From the NCBI GenBank assembly GCA_963779805.1, contig CAVZZN010000012.1, positions 496,001 through 560,000 of the forward strand: 64,000 bases of DNA, read 5' to 3'. Both the position numbers and the translations under genes were made by a program. The notes below the pieces were generated by a model. It was not told the origin of the DNA. It did no database searches and was given only the letters and a program-made list of their open reading frames with translations. Shown here one piece after another: positions 48,771 to 56,823 of the stretch. The first letter of the stretch is position 1. Every line of letters starts with the position of its first letter. Origin of the DNA: CAIWHR01 sp963779805 (GTDB lineage Bacteria; Pseudomonadota; Gammaproteobacteria; Burkholderiales; Casimicrobiaceae).

Positions 48771-49613
48771 ATGAGCGTTCCCCCCAATGACCACGCCGTC
48801 GCGACGCCCCGCGCCGCCACCACCGTCACCGTGCCCGTGCCCAAGCCGGGGGCGCGCGCCAACGGCAATGGCGCGGGCAAGTCGTCCGTGCCGCCGCGCG
48901 AGCTCGAGATCAGCGTGCTGCGCTTCAACCCGCAGGAGCCCGGCAGCGTGCCGCGCATGCAGGCCTACCGCCTGCAGGAAGACGAGGGCATGACGCTCTT
49001 CATGGCGTTGAACGAGATCCGCGAGAAGCAGGACCCGTCGCTGCAGTTCGATTTCGTGTGCCGCGCCGGCATCTGCGGCAGTTGCGCGATGGTGATCAAC
49101 GGCCGGCCCACGCTCGCGTGCCGCACGCTCACGAAGAACCTGCCGCGCCAGATCTCGCTTGCGCCGCTGCCGTTCTTCGAGCTGATCGGCGATCTCTCGG
49201 TGGACACGGGCAAGTGGATGCGCGCCATGAGCGAGCGATTGCAGACCTGGGTGCACCGCGCGCAGGAGGAGATCGACCTGCGCAGGATGGAAGAGCGCAT
49301 GGACCCGGACCTCGCCGAGAAGATCTTCGAGCTCGACCGCTGCATCGAGTGCGGCTGCTGCCTGGCCGGGTGCGGCACCGCGCGCATGCGCTCGGATTTC
49401 GTCGGGGCGGTGGGCATCAACAAGATCGCGCGCTTCCGGCTCGATCCGCGGGACAACCGCGAGGACGAGGCGTTCTACGAGGTGGTCGGCACCGACGATG
49501 GCGTTTTCGGCTGCATGTCGCTGCTCGGCTGTCACGACGTGTGCCCGAAGGAGCTTCCGCTCGCCACGCAGATCGCGTTCGTGCGGCGCAAGATGGCGAA
49601 GATGGGCTGGTGA
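48771..49613 (+). CDS. frdB: fumarate reductase iron-sulfur subunit (FrdB)
   Basis: Intact 280-residue subunit carrying three Fe-S clusters: [2Fe-2S] in CRAGICGSCAMVINGRPTLAC, [4Fe-4S] in CIECGCCLAGCGTARM, and the third cluster in CMSLLGCHDVCPKELPL. It has an extra ~40-residue low-complexity N-terminus (proline/alanine-rich, PVPKPGARANGNGAGKSS) before the usual start at LEISVLRFNPQ. Completes frdCAB. Confidence 0.94.
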   Translation: MSVPPNDHAVATPRAATTVTVPVPKPGARANGNGAGKSSVPPRELEISVLRFNPQEPGSVPRMQAYRLQEDEGMTLFMALNEIREKQDPSLQFDFVCRAGICGSCAMVINGRPTLACRTLTKNLPRQISLAPLPFFELIGDLSVDTGKWMRAMSERLQTWVHRAQEEIDLRRMEERMDPDLAEKIFELDRCIECGCCLAGCGTARMRSDFVGAVGINKIARFRLDPRDNREDEAFYEVVGTDDGVFGCMSLLGCHDVCPKELPLATQIAFVRRKMAKMGW

Positions 49614-49691
49614 TCGGGTAACCGGACGCGGCAGCAGGGCGGCAGGCAGCAGCAGCGCCGGGCGCCCGCATTCGGTGTTCAAGGCGGTTGC

Positions 49692-49710
49692 GGCCGGGTC
49701 GTGCCCGGCC
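49692..49710. terminator. hairpin after frdB
   Basis: A perfect 7-bp stem GGCCGGG/CCCGGCC with a 5-nt loop lies 79 bp after the frdB stop. There is no T run, so it is terminator-like but could be a simple repeat. Otherwise 49614-49750 holds nothing I can identify. Confidence 0.4.
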
Positions 49711-49750
49711 ATGCCATACTGTCCTCGGTCCTCTGATACCTGATGCCCGA

Positions 49751-50281
49751 ATGAGCCGCCGTCGCTTCCTCGCCGCCGCCACCACCGCGCTGGCCGCGCC
49801 CATGCTCGTCCTGCCGCGGCGCAGTCGCGCGGCGACCGGCGCGCGCGAGCTCGCCTTCCTGAACATCCACACCGGCGAAGCGCTGTCGATCCGCTACGCC
49901 GCCGGTGATGGCTACATCGACGTCGCGCTCGAGCGCATCAACTGGTTCCTGCGCGATTTCCGCACCGGGGACGTGAGCCCGATCGATCCGCAGCTCCTCG
50001 ATCAGCTGCACACGCTCGCCGCCGTCACCCGCAGCAAGGCGCCGTTCCAGGTCATCTCGGGTTATCGCTCGCCACTCACCAACGCGGCGCTGCAGGAGCG
50101 CGGGCACGGTGTGGCCACGCACAGCCTGCACATGGAAGGGCGCGCGATCGACATCCGCCTCGGCGACGTGCCGCTGCCGGAATTGCGCGATGCGGCGCTG
50201 TCGTTGCGGGCCGGCGGCGTGGGCTTCTATCCGCAATCGCACTTCGTGCACGTCGACACGGGCCGCGTGCGCCGCTGGTAG
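49751..50281 (+). CDS. DUF882/M15-type murein endopeptidase (MepK/YcbK-like)
   Basis: Intact 176-residue exported protein with a Tat-like signal (MSRRRFLAAATTALAAP). The peptidase M15A_2 zinc-site pattern is visible in HSLHMEGRAIDIRL (H-x6-D) and HFVHVDTG, with SGYRSPLTNAALQERGHGVA before it. It probably cleaves peptidoglycan cross-links. In E. coli MepK cuts 3-3 cross-links made by L,D-transpeptidases, and here the neighbouring convergent gene is such an L,D-transpeptidase. Confidence 0.88.
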   Translation: MSRRRFLAAATTALAAPMLVLPRRSRAATGARELAFLNIHTGEALSIRYAAGDGYIDVALERINWFLRDFRTGDVSPIDPQLLDQLHTLAAVTRSKAPFQVISGYRSPLTNAALQERGHGVATHSLHMEGRAIDIRLGDVPLPELRDAALSLRAGGVGFYPQSHFVHVDTGRVRRW

Positions 50282-50292
50282 GCCTCGACCCC

Positions 50293-50315
50293 GACCCTGG
50301 GTCGGACCCAGGGTC
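50293..50315. terminator. bidirectional hairpin between mepK-like and L,D-transpeptidase genes
   Basis: A perfect 10-bp inverted repeat GACCCTGGGT / ACCCAGGGTC with a 3-nt loop sits in the convergent junction. The last bases overlap the stop codon of the L,D-transpeptidase. No T tract. Confidence 0.55.
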
Positions 50316-51974
50316 AGGGCCGGGTGCGTCGCGCCGCCAGGGCGGCGGCGAGCTTGCGGTCGTGGCCGTAGATGTCGGGCAGGAACATCGCGCGGCCCGC
50401 GCCGTCCACCATCGCGGTCGTGTAGAACACGATCACCGGCACCGGCGCCTTGAGCGTCACCACCTTCGTCACGCCCGCCGCCATCGCCGTCTCGATCGCG
50501 CTGCGCGTCCAGGCGGGATCTTCGCCCAGCACGAACTGCGCAAGCGCGACGGGGTCCTCCACGCGGATGCAGCCGTGACTGAAGTCGCGCCGCGAAGTCT
50601 GGAACAGCGACCGTGCGGGCGTACCGTGCAGGTAGATGTTCATCGAGTTCGGGAGCGTGAACTTGATGCCGTCGAGCGCGTTCCGCGTGCCGGGGCGCTG
50701 GCGCAGGCGATAGGCGCCGCTCGCGAGGCCCTCGAGCGCGCCGGCGTCCGCTTGGGTGCTCACGACGCGCGCATCGCGCGTGCCCACGATCTCCATGTCC
50801 TCGCGCACGAGATAGCCGGGATCGCGCCGCAAGCGCGGCAGCAGCTCGTCGTGCAGGATGCTCGGCGGAACGTTCCAGTACGGATTGAACTCGACGAAGC
50901 GCATCGCGCCGACGAACACGGGGGTCTCGGTGCGCATGGCACGGCCCACGATCACGCTCATCGCAAGATCGGGCTTCGGGTGCAGCACGCGCATCGCGTA
51001 GCGCCCAGAGCCGGAACGACGGGATGTTGATCGCGATCGCCGGTCCGGGCGCCAATTCGGGCAACCATCGCAGGCGTTCGAGCGCGAGCTCGATCTGCTG
51101 CACGCGCTCGCTCGGCGTCACCCTCAGCGCTGCAAGCGTCTGCCTGCCGAGCACGCCATCGGCCGCAAGGCCGTGCCGCGACTGGAACCGCTGCACGCCC
51201 GCCGCCAGCGCCGCGTCGTATCGGCCCTGCGCAGTGCCCGGCGGCTCGGCGCACGCGGCGCACAGATCGCCCCAGCGCTCGAGATGCGCACGCAGCAAGC
51301 CCGCTTCGGCGTAGGCATCGCCCGCGACGATCTTCCTGCGGTCGCTCGCCGGCGCGGGCAACACCTGCAACGGCGGGAGTGCCGCGAGCGCGCGATGATG
51401 GGCAAGCTCGCGCTGCAGCGTTCGGTAGAGCGGAAAGGCCGGCTCGGCGGCGTCGATCCACGCCGATACCGTGCCCGACGCCGCCGCAGCGCGCATCTGC
51501 GCTACGAAGCGAGCATCCTTCGGCTCGACGCGGAAGTGCGGCACGATCGCCTGCGGCCCCACGCGGCCGAATCGCGCGTCGGCCGCGAGCTCGAGCATCG
51601 CCGTGGAGAGCGCGACGTCGGCTCGTGCAACGGCCGCCGGCGTGCCGGGTGAGGCCGCGTCGATGGCTTCGACGAGCCGCGGCAGTCGATAGTCGTCCGG
51701 CGCGAGGCCGCGCCGTCGCGCATCGCGCAGCTCGGCGAGCGCGTCCGGCACGCAGCGAGAGCCGCCGTCGCGCTGCGAACCACACGGGCGCGTAGCCCGC
51801 GGCGGCATAGATCTGCTGCAGCCAGTCGCGAATCTCGGGCCTGCGTGCCGCGGCGGCCGAAGGCGCCTCGCCCAGCACGGCCGCGATCTCGTGCTCGATC
51901 GCGTCGGCTCCGCACGTCCCAGGCACCCACCCCACGATCGCCGCACACGCCGCGCACAGCAGCCAGCGCAACAC
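50314..51974 (-). CDS. L,D-transpeptidase (YcbB/LdtD-like)
   Basis: About 550 residues with a signal peptide (LLCAACAAIVGWVPGTCGA, GTG start). The middle has a helical region and a peptidoglycan-binding motif (YDAALAAGVQRFQSRHGLAADGVLGRQTLAAL). The C-terminal YkuD domain holds the catalytic HGTPARSLFQTSRRDFSHGCIRV, with the nucleophilic cysteine in SHGCIR. Frameshifts near 51780 and 51000. It forms 3-3 cross-links or attaches proteins to peptidoglycan in the periplasm. Paired with a MepK-like hydrolase across a convergent terminator. Confidence 0.9.
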
Positions 51975-51975
51975 G

Positions 51976-52629
51976 TCACCCCCCGCTTCCTCCGAGCCAG
52001 TGCTCGAACCAGCGGCACGCGAGGTCGACCACCTGCGTCATCGCGCCGGGCTCTTCGAACAGATGCGTGGCGCCGGGCACGAACACGAGCTCGTGCCGGC
52101 AATGCACGAGGCGTTCGCGCGCCTGCTCGTTGAGCTCGATGACGCCGTAGTCGCACGCGCCCACGATGAGCAGCGTGGGGGCCGTCACCTCGCCGAGCGC
52201 GGCATCGCCGGCGAGGTCGGGACGCCCGCCGCGCGACACCACCGCGGCGATGGCGTCCGGCCGGGCCGCGGCGACGCGCAGTGCGGAGGCCGCGCCGGTG
52301 CTCGCGCCGAAGAGGCCCACGGGCAGGCCTCGCGTGCGCTCGTGCTGCAGCACGAAGTCGACCGCCGCGGACAGGCGCGTGGTCAGCAGCGCGATCTCGA
52401 AGCGGTTTGCATACTCCACGTCCTCCGCGGGCGTGAGCAGATCGAGGAGGAGCGTCGCGAACCCGGCCTGCTGCAGGCGTGCAGCCACCTGCCGATTGCG
52501 CGGCGAATGCCGGCCGGAGCCGCTGCCGTGCGAGAACACCACGGCGCCCTGCGCCTGCGGCGGGACCTCGAGGATGCCCGGAAGCCCGACGTCGCCGGCG
52601 AGGATCTTCACCTCGGGCACGACGGTCAT
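51976..52629 (-). CDS. dienelactone-hydrolase-like alpha/beta hydrolase
   Basis: Intact 217-residue cytosolic alpha/beta hydrolase. The oxyanion region VVFSHGSGSGRHSPRN, nucleophile elbow GLFGASTGAASALR (G-x-S-x-G), acid residue in LLIVGACDYGVIELN and histidine in FVPGATHLFEEPG are all visible. Members with this layout occur next to stress-related genes; the substrate is unknown. The ATG at 52629 is chosen because the family begins a few residues before ILAGDVGLPGIL. It ends 1-2 bp before the L,D-transpeptidase start. Confidence 0.85.
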   Translation of the reverse strand: MTVVPEVKILAGDVGLPGILEVPPQAQGAVVFSHGSGSGRHSPRNRQVAARLQQAGFATLLLDLLTPAEDVEYANRFEIALLTTRLSAAVDFVLQHERTRGLPVGLFGASTGAASALRVAAARPDAIAAVVSRGGRPDLAGDAALGEVTAPTLLIVGACDYGVIELNEQARERLVHCRHELVFVPGATHLFEEPGAMTQVVDLACRWFEHWLGGSGG

Positions 52630-52704
52630 GGCGATCTTTCGTGATGTGGACGCACCGGCCCGTGCACGCACCCCCGCGCCGCGGCGCAGCCGTGCGCAGC
52701 CCGG

Positions 52705-53259
52705 CTACTGGATCGTCTTGCCCACGGCCGGCGCGGGCGCCGCGGTCGCGCGCTTGGCGACCGCGCGCGGCTTCACCGCCCTGCCCGCCGGCACGTTGCG
52801 CGACGTCGTGCGCACCAGCAGCACCGGCGCAGTCGCTTCGCGCAGCACCGTTTCGGCATCGCTGCCCATCACGATCCGCCGCAGTCCGCGCCGGCCGTGC
52901 GTGCCCAGCACGATGAGATCCGCATGCACCTTGCGCGCCTGCGCGAGGATCACCTGCGCCACGGCATGACCGCGCGCTTCGACCATGATCGGCGCGATCG
53001 CAACGTCGTGCGCGGCGGCGAGCTTCTCGGCCGCCGCGATGACCTTGCGCGCGGTGTCGCGCATGCCTTCGAGCATGCTCTCCATGTACGCCGGCGGCAC
53101 GTAGGCGCTGCCTTCGAGCGAGGTGGCGAGCACCGCATCGTCGATGACGTGCAGCACGTGCAACGCGGCGTGCTGCTCCTTCGCGAGATCGAGCGCCATG
53201 CGCAGCCCGCGATTCGCTGTCGGGCTGCCGTCGATCGCTACCAGCATGTTCCTGAACAT
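52705..53259 (-). CDS. universal stress protein (UspA family)
   Basis: 184 residues with the UspA fold and the ATP-binding pattern G-x2-G-x9-G-S in LGTHGRRGLRRIVMGSDAE, after an N-terminal MLVAIDGSPTANRGL. The start at 53259 is selected by GGAGGT five bases upstream. The tail is basic and alanine-rich (RAVKPRAVAKRATAAPAPAVGK). It lies downstream of the DUF2934 gene; both follow an FNR-type promoter, as is common for anaerobically induced Usp proteins. Confidence 0.88.
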   Translation of the reverse strand: MFRNMLVAIDGSPTANRGLRMALDLAKEQHAALHVLHVIDDAVLATSLEGSAYVPPAYMESMLEGMRDTARKVIAAAEKLAAAHDVAIAPIMVEARGHAVAQVILAQARKVHADLIVLGTHGRRGLRRIVMGSDAETVLREATAPVLLVRTTSRNVPAGRAVKPRAVAKRATAAPAPAVGKTIQ

Positions 53260-53324
53260 GATGACCTCCATCACGGGCGCGCGACGAGGACGGCGCGCGC
53301 ATGGGTCGGGCGGGTGCAGGAACG

Positions 53325-53618
53325 CTACTTCCCGCGCTCCGGCGGTTCCTTTTCGGCGGGATTGAGCAGCACGTGATCGACCTCGGCCTCCGCTTCGCGC
53401 CAGTCGTCGTTCTCACCGCCCTCGTCGTAGCCGCGCTCGGCGAGATGCTTGAACGCGGTCTCGCTCACGATGCGATGGCGCAGGTCGGCGTCGAGCGTGT
53501 CGGCAGCCCCCGTCGCAAAGGGCTGGTCGGGCGTGCGTTCGGCGTCGTCCTCGGGCGCGAGCGTGGGCACGCTTTCCGGATGATGCAGCTTCGCGGCGAT
53601 GCGTTCACGGCGTTTCAT
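53325..53618 (-). CDS. DUF2934 protein
   Basis: 97 residues, intact. The C-terminal half matches DUF2934: IVSETAFKHLAERGYDEG followed by DDWREAEAEVD. Such small proteins have no known activity but often accompany stress proteins. It precedes the usp gene by 65 bp and is preceded by an FNR-type box. Confidence 0.75.
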   Translation of the reverse strand: MKRRERIAAKLHHPESVPTLAPEDDAERTPDQPFATGAADTLDADLRHRIVSETAFKHLAERGYDEGGENDDWREAEAEVDHVLLNPAEKEPPERGK

Positions 53619-53693
53619 GATGGCCTCCGCCAGCCCCGGAGATCGCTTCCGCGCTATGCGGCGATGATCGGCACCTGCCGGAGCTTCGAATTC

Positions 53694-53734
53694 ATTCTGG
53701 GCCGCGTGCGGGTGCCCGCGTTGACAACCGTCAA
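53694..53734 (-). promoter_or_regulatory. FNR/DNR promoter of the DUF2934-usp pair
   Basis: TTGACAACCGTCAA (53721-53734) matches TTGAY-N4-RTCAA. CAGAAT on the minus strand (53699-53694) starts 28.5 bp from the centre. The DUF2934 start codon is 103 bp away, the same layout as at nqrA and porG. Confidence 0.72.
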
Positions 53735-53761
53735 CGGATCAGCCGCGTCATGACGCGCGCT

Positions 53762-55171
53762 TCACCGTGTCGTAGGCAGGGCCAAGGGCGGCAGGGTTAC
53801 CCGGCTCGGGCGAGGGTCCGTCCTTGCATCCACTGCCGCGGCGAGAGCGCGAACCGGCGGCGCGATCTCGACCGGATACGCGCATGGCCCGTCGAGCGCG
53901 CGCAATGCCGCGGGCAGGGTCGCGAGCTCGCGCCGCGCGTGCGCGCGTGCTTCGTCGAGGGAAGGGAGCGGCGCGACGAGCCGCCCGGCGCGCAGCACGG
54001 GTTGCAGGAGCGGCGCGCCGGGCTCGCGCTCGCCTTCGAGCGTGACGAGGTCGCCCGCCATGCTGCCGTCGGCGTCGTAGCGCCTGAACACCTGCTTGCG
54101 CCCGGGCCAGGTGGCCTTGCCTTCGGAGCGCTTGCGGCGCGCGATGCCGTCGTATTCCTGCAGCTTGTAGGCGCAGTCGAGGAAAGGGGCATCCGCGGAC
54201 GTGTTCATCCGGGTGCCCACGCCATAACCGTCGATGGGCGCGCCGGAGGCAACGAGCTCGTGCAGGCGATGCTCGTCGAGGTTGCCGCTCGCGAAGATGG
54301 TGATCGCCTGCAGTCCGGCCGCATCGAGGATCGCGCGCACGCGCCGCGCGTGCGCTGCGAGGTCGCCGCTGTCGATGCGCACGCCCCGGATCGCAATGCC
54401 GTCGCGAGCGAGCCTGCCGGCGAGCTCGACGACGGTGTGCGCGGCGCGCTCGGTGTCGTAGGTGTCGATCAGCAGCATCGCGTTGCTCGGCTGGGCGCGG
54501 GCGAAGGCTTCGAAGGCCGCGGCCTCGGTCGCGTGCGCCTGCACGTACGAGTGCGCCATCGTGCCGTACACGGGCACGCCGAACTGCCGTCCCGCCTCGA
54601 CGGTCGCACTCCCGGCAAAGCCCGCGAGGTAGCTCGCGCGGGCGGAGAGCAGGCCCGCTTCTGCGGCGTGCGCACGCCGCAGGCCGAAGTCGACCAGCAG
54701 GCGCCCCGGTGCCGCGAGCACGCAGCGCGCCGCCTTGGTCGCGACCAGCGTCTCGTAATGCACCAGGTTCATCAGCCGGCTTTCGACGAGCTGCGCCTCG
54801 CGCAATGGCGCGCGCACGCGCAGCAGCGGCTCGTCCGCGAACGCGACGGTGCCTTCCGGCATCGCATCGAGGTCGCCGGTGAACGCGAGATCGCGCAGCG
54901 AATCGAGGAACGCGGGCGTGAAGCGTCGCGTCTCTCCGAGCCAGGCGAGCTCCGGCGCCGTGAAGCGCAGGCCGAGGAGATACGCGACCGCCTGCTGCAA
55001 TCCCGCGGCGAGCAGGAACCGGCGCTGCACCGGGAGCGCGCGCACGAAGAGCTCGAAGACCGCCGTGCCGTTCATGCCTTCGGCGAAATACGCCTGCAGC
55101 ATGGTGAGCTCGTACAGGTCGGTGAGCAGCACGCTCGTGCTGCCGTTGGCCGAAGGGGGCGTCGTGGTCAT
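53762..55171 (-). CDS. pncB: nicotinate phosphoribosyltransferase
   Basis: Intact 469-residue enzyme converting nicotinate and PRPP to nicotinate mononucleotide in NAD salvage. Motifs: LLTDLYELTMLQAYF, the catalytic-histidine region VYGTMAHSYVQAH, LLIDTYDTERAAH, RIDSGDLAAHARRVR, FASGNLDEHRLHEL and GVGTRMNTSADAP. ATG at 55171 overlaps the stop of a small upstream ORF. NAD supply fits the NADH-centred metabolism around it. Confidence 0.93.
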   Translation of the reverse strand: MTTTPPSANGSTSVLLTDLYELTMLQAYFAEGMNGTAVFELFVRALPVQRRFLLAAGLQQAVAYLLGLRFTAPELAWLGETRRFTPAFLDSLRDLAFTGDLDAMPEGTVAFADEPLLRVRAPLREAQLVESRLMNLVHYETLVATKAARCVLAAPGRLLVDFGLRRAHAAEAGLLSARASYLAGFAGSATVEAGRQFGVPVYGTMAHSYVQAHATEAAAFEAFARAQPSNAMLLIDTYDTERAAHTVVELAGRLARDGIAIRGVRIDSGDLAAHARRVRAILDAAGLQAITIFASGNLDEHRLHELVASGAPIDGYGVGTRMNTSADAPFLDCAYKLQEYDGIARRKRSEGKATWPGRKQVFRRYDADGSMAGDLVTLEGEREPGAPLLQPVLRAGRLVAPLPSLDEARAHARRELATLPAALRALDGPCAYPVEIAPPVRALAAAVDARTDPRPSRVTLPPLALPTTR

Positions 55172-55314
55172 GTCACGTGGTCGCGGCCGTCGGCGCGCGC
55201 TCGCAGCAGGTGGACGCGACGTCGGGCTCGAGCAGCACCGCGCCCGTCCACGGCACGGTAGCGGCTCGCCCACACCTCCTGCGACAGCGCCAGCGTGAAA
55301 GGACCGGGATCCAT
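55168..55314 (-). CDS. 48-residue ORF translationally coupled to pncB
   Basis: Starts at ATG 55314 and stops at 55170-55168, overlapping the pncB start as ATGA. The first part contains LALSQEVWASRYR, which faintly recalls the N-terminus of class II (B12-dependent) ribonucleotide reductases, but the second half is arginine-rich and unlike any family. It could be a leader peptide for pncB, the stub of a lost gene, or a chance ORF. No ribosome binding site was verified. Confidence 0.3.
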   Translation of the reverse strand: MDPGPFTLALSQEVWASRYRAVDGRGAARARRRVHLLRARADGRDHVT

Positions 55315-55353
55315 CGCAGCCGCGCGGGTGCGCGCTTTCTCAGCGGGGAGGCA

Positions 55354-55710
55354 TCACGCGGCCGGCCTGGCGTGCCGGCGCGCGGCCGCACGGCGATAGC
55401 GCCGGCGTGCGCTGCCGTTGACGAGTGCGGTGATGCGCAAGCCGAGCGCAACGCTGTCGGCGAGCGCCTCGCTCGCATAGTAGAGCTGCAGGTCGAGGAG
55501 CTCCGTCGCGTCGCGGCACGACAGCACGTGCGCGATGGCGTCGAGCTCGCGCTCGAGCCGCCGCTGCACGAAGCGCAGCGCTTCCTGCTGCATGCGCCCG
55601 AAGTCGTCGAACCAGCCGCCGACGCTGTGCCAGGCGGAATCGATGCCGTGGGTGATCGTTGCGATGGGCTCGCCTTCGGGGGCGGCCGCCGTTTTCGGCG
55701 TGGTGGTCAC
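55354..55710 (-). CDS. phasin-family protein
   Basis: 118 residues from GTG 55710, which has AAAGGA upstream. The helical phasin-like region is WFDDFGRMQQEALRFVQRRLERELDAIAHVLSCRDATELLDLQLYYASEAL. It ends in a strongly basic tail (SARRRYRRAAARRHARPAA). Phasins coat polyhydroxyalkanoate granules; the basic tail could bind DNA or acidic surfaces. No PHA synthase is in the window, so granule association is inferred from family only. Confidence 0.72.
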   Translation of the reverse strand: MTTTPKTAAAPEGEPIATITHGIDSAWHSVGGWFDDFGRMQQEALRFVQRRLERELDAIAHVLSCRDATELLDLQLYYASEALADSVALGLRITALVNGSARRRYRRAAARRHARPAA

Positions 55711-55878
55711 GCTGAATCCTTTCGTGTGCACCGCGCACACGCAATGGCCACGACGGACCACGCTGCGCGCGGCGTTCGGTACCCTCATGCTGACAGAAGG
55801 CCCCGAGCCGGATTTGACCGATGTCATCCCGTCCCGAAGGGCCGAGGCCCACCGGAGTGTCGGTCCGGTTCACCCTCA

Positions 55879-55958
55879 TTGATCGGCGCAATCGTTCGGG
55901 ACAATAGGGCTTCCAGGCCTGTCCACCACCGGCTGTTCGGGACAACTGTTCCGAACAG
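55879..55958. repeat. two TCGGGACAA-family palindromes in a divergent promoter region
   Basis: TTGATCGGCGCAA-TCGTTCGGGACAA (55879-55904) and CTGTTCGGGACAA-CTGTTCCGAACAG (55933-55958) are 26-bp palindromes of two 13-bp halves, spaced 54 bp start to start. They match the site at 21535. They lie between the divergent phasin and ABC exporter genes, a natural operator position. The rest of 55711-56098 shows nothing else. Confidence 0.65.
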
Positions 55959-56098
55959 CGTGGCATGCGGTGGCGGGTGGGGCGACCGGAGCGCGTCCGC
56001 CATTGCGCAATGTCAGCATCCGCAGCGGGCATCCCGTGCAGACTGTTCGAGTATTCGAGTGCGAGCGCCTCGGCTGCGTTCCCTTCGTCCTCCCGGTC

Positions 56099-56816
56099 AT
56101 GCCCGCTCCTGCCGATGTGGTGTTCGTGGCCCGGCACCTCACCAAGGTGTACCGGATGGGCGAGGTCGAGGTGCACGCACTGCGCGACGTGAGCCTCGAC
56201 ATCGCCGCGGGGGAGTTCGTCGTGCTGCTCGGTCCGTCGGGCAGCGGAAAGTCGACGCTGCTGAACATCCTGGGCGGGCTCGATCGGCCCACCTCGGGCG
56301 AGGCGCGCTGGCACGAGCACGATCTCGTCAAGGCGACGCGAAGCCGAGCTGACCGCCTATCGCCGCGAGCACGTCGGGTTCGTGTTCCAGTTCTACAACC
56401 TCATCCCGAGCCTCACCGTGCGCGAGAACGTGGCCCTCGTCACGGACATCGCTTCCGATCCGATGCCGGTCGACGAGGCCGTGCGCCTCGTCGGTCTCGC
56501 CGATCGGGCCGATCACTTTCCGTCGCAGCTTTCGGGCGGCGAGCAGCAGCGGGTCGCCATCGCGCGGGCCGTTGCGAAGCGTCCGGACGTGCTGCTGTGC
56601 GACGAGCCGACCGGTGCGCTCGACTACGTCACCGGCAAGGTGGTGCTCGAGGTCATCGCCCGCATCAATGCCGGGCTGCACACGACCGCGGTGGTGATCA
56701 CGCACAACGCCGCGATCGCCGGCATGGCCGATCGCGTGCTGCACCTCGCGGACGGGCGCATCGTCGAGACCACCGTCAACGCGCGCAAGCTCGCACCCTC
56801 GGAGCTCGCATGGTGA
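56099..56816 (+). CDS. ABC exporter ATPase (MacB/LolD/DevA-like)
   Basis: About 239 residues. Walker A GPSGSGKST, Q-loop FVFQFYNLIPSLTVREN, signature LSGGEQQRVAIARAVA, Walker B VLLCDEPTGALD and H-loop VVITHNAAIA. The FQFYNLIPSLT segment is typical of ATPases that drive FtsX-like permeases. One frameshift near 56343. It is followed 7 bp later by the permease and then by a membrane-fusion protein, a three-gene tripartite exporter unit. Confidence 0.92.
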
Positions 56817-56823
56817 GAGCCAA

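Noticed and set aside
46704..49613. A single 969-residue FrdA-FrdB fusion
   Set aside because: The FrdA C-terminus is fully readable in another frame with its own stop at 48732, and frdB has its own start at 48771. The fusion comes from the frameshift near 48020.
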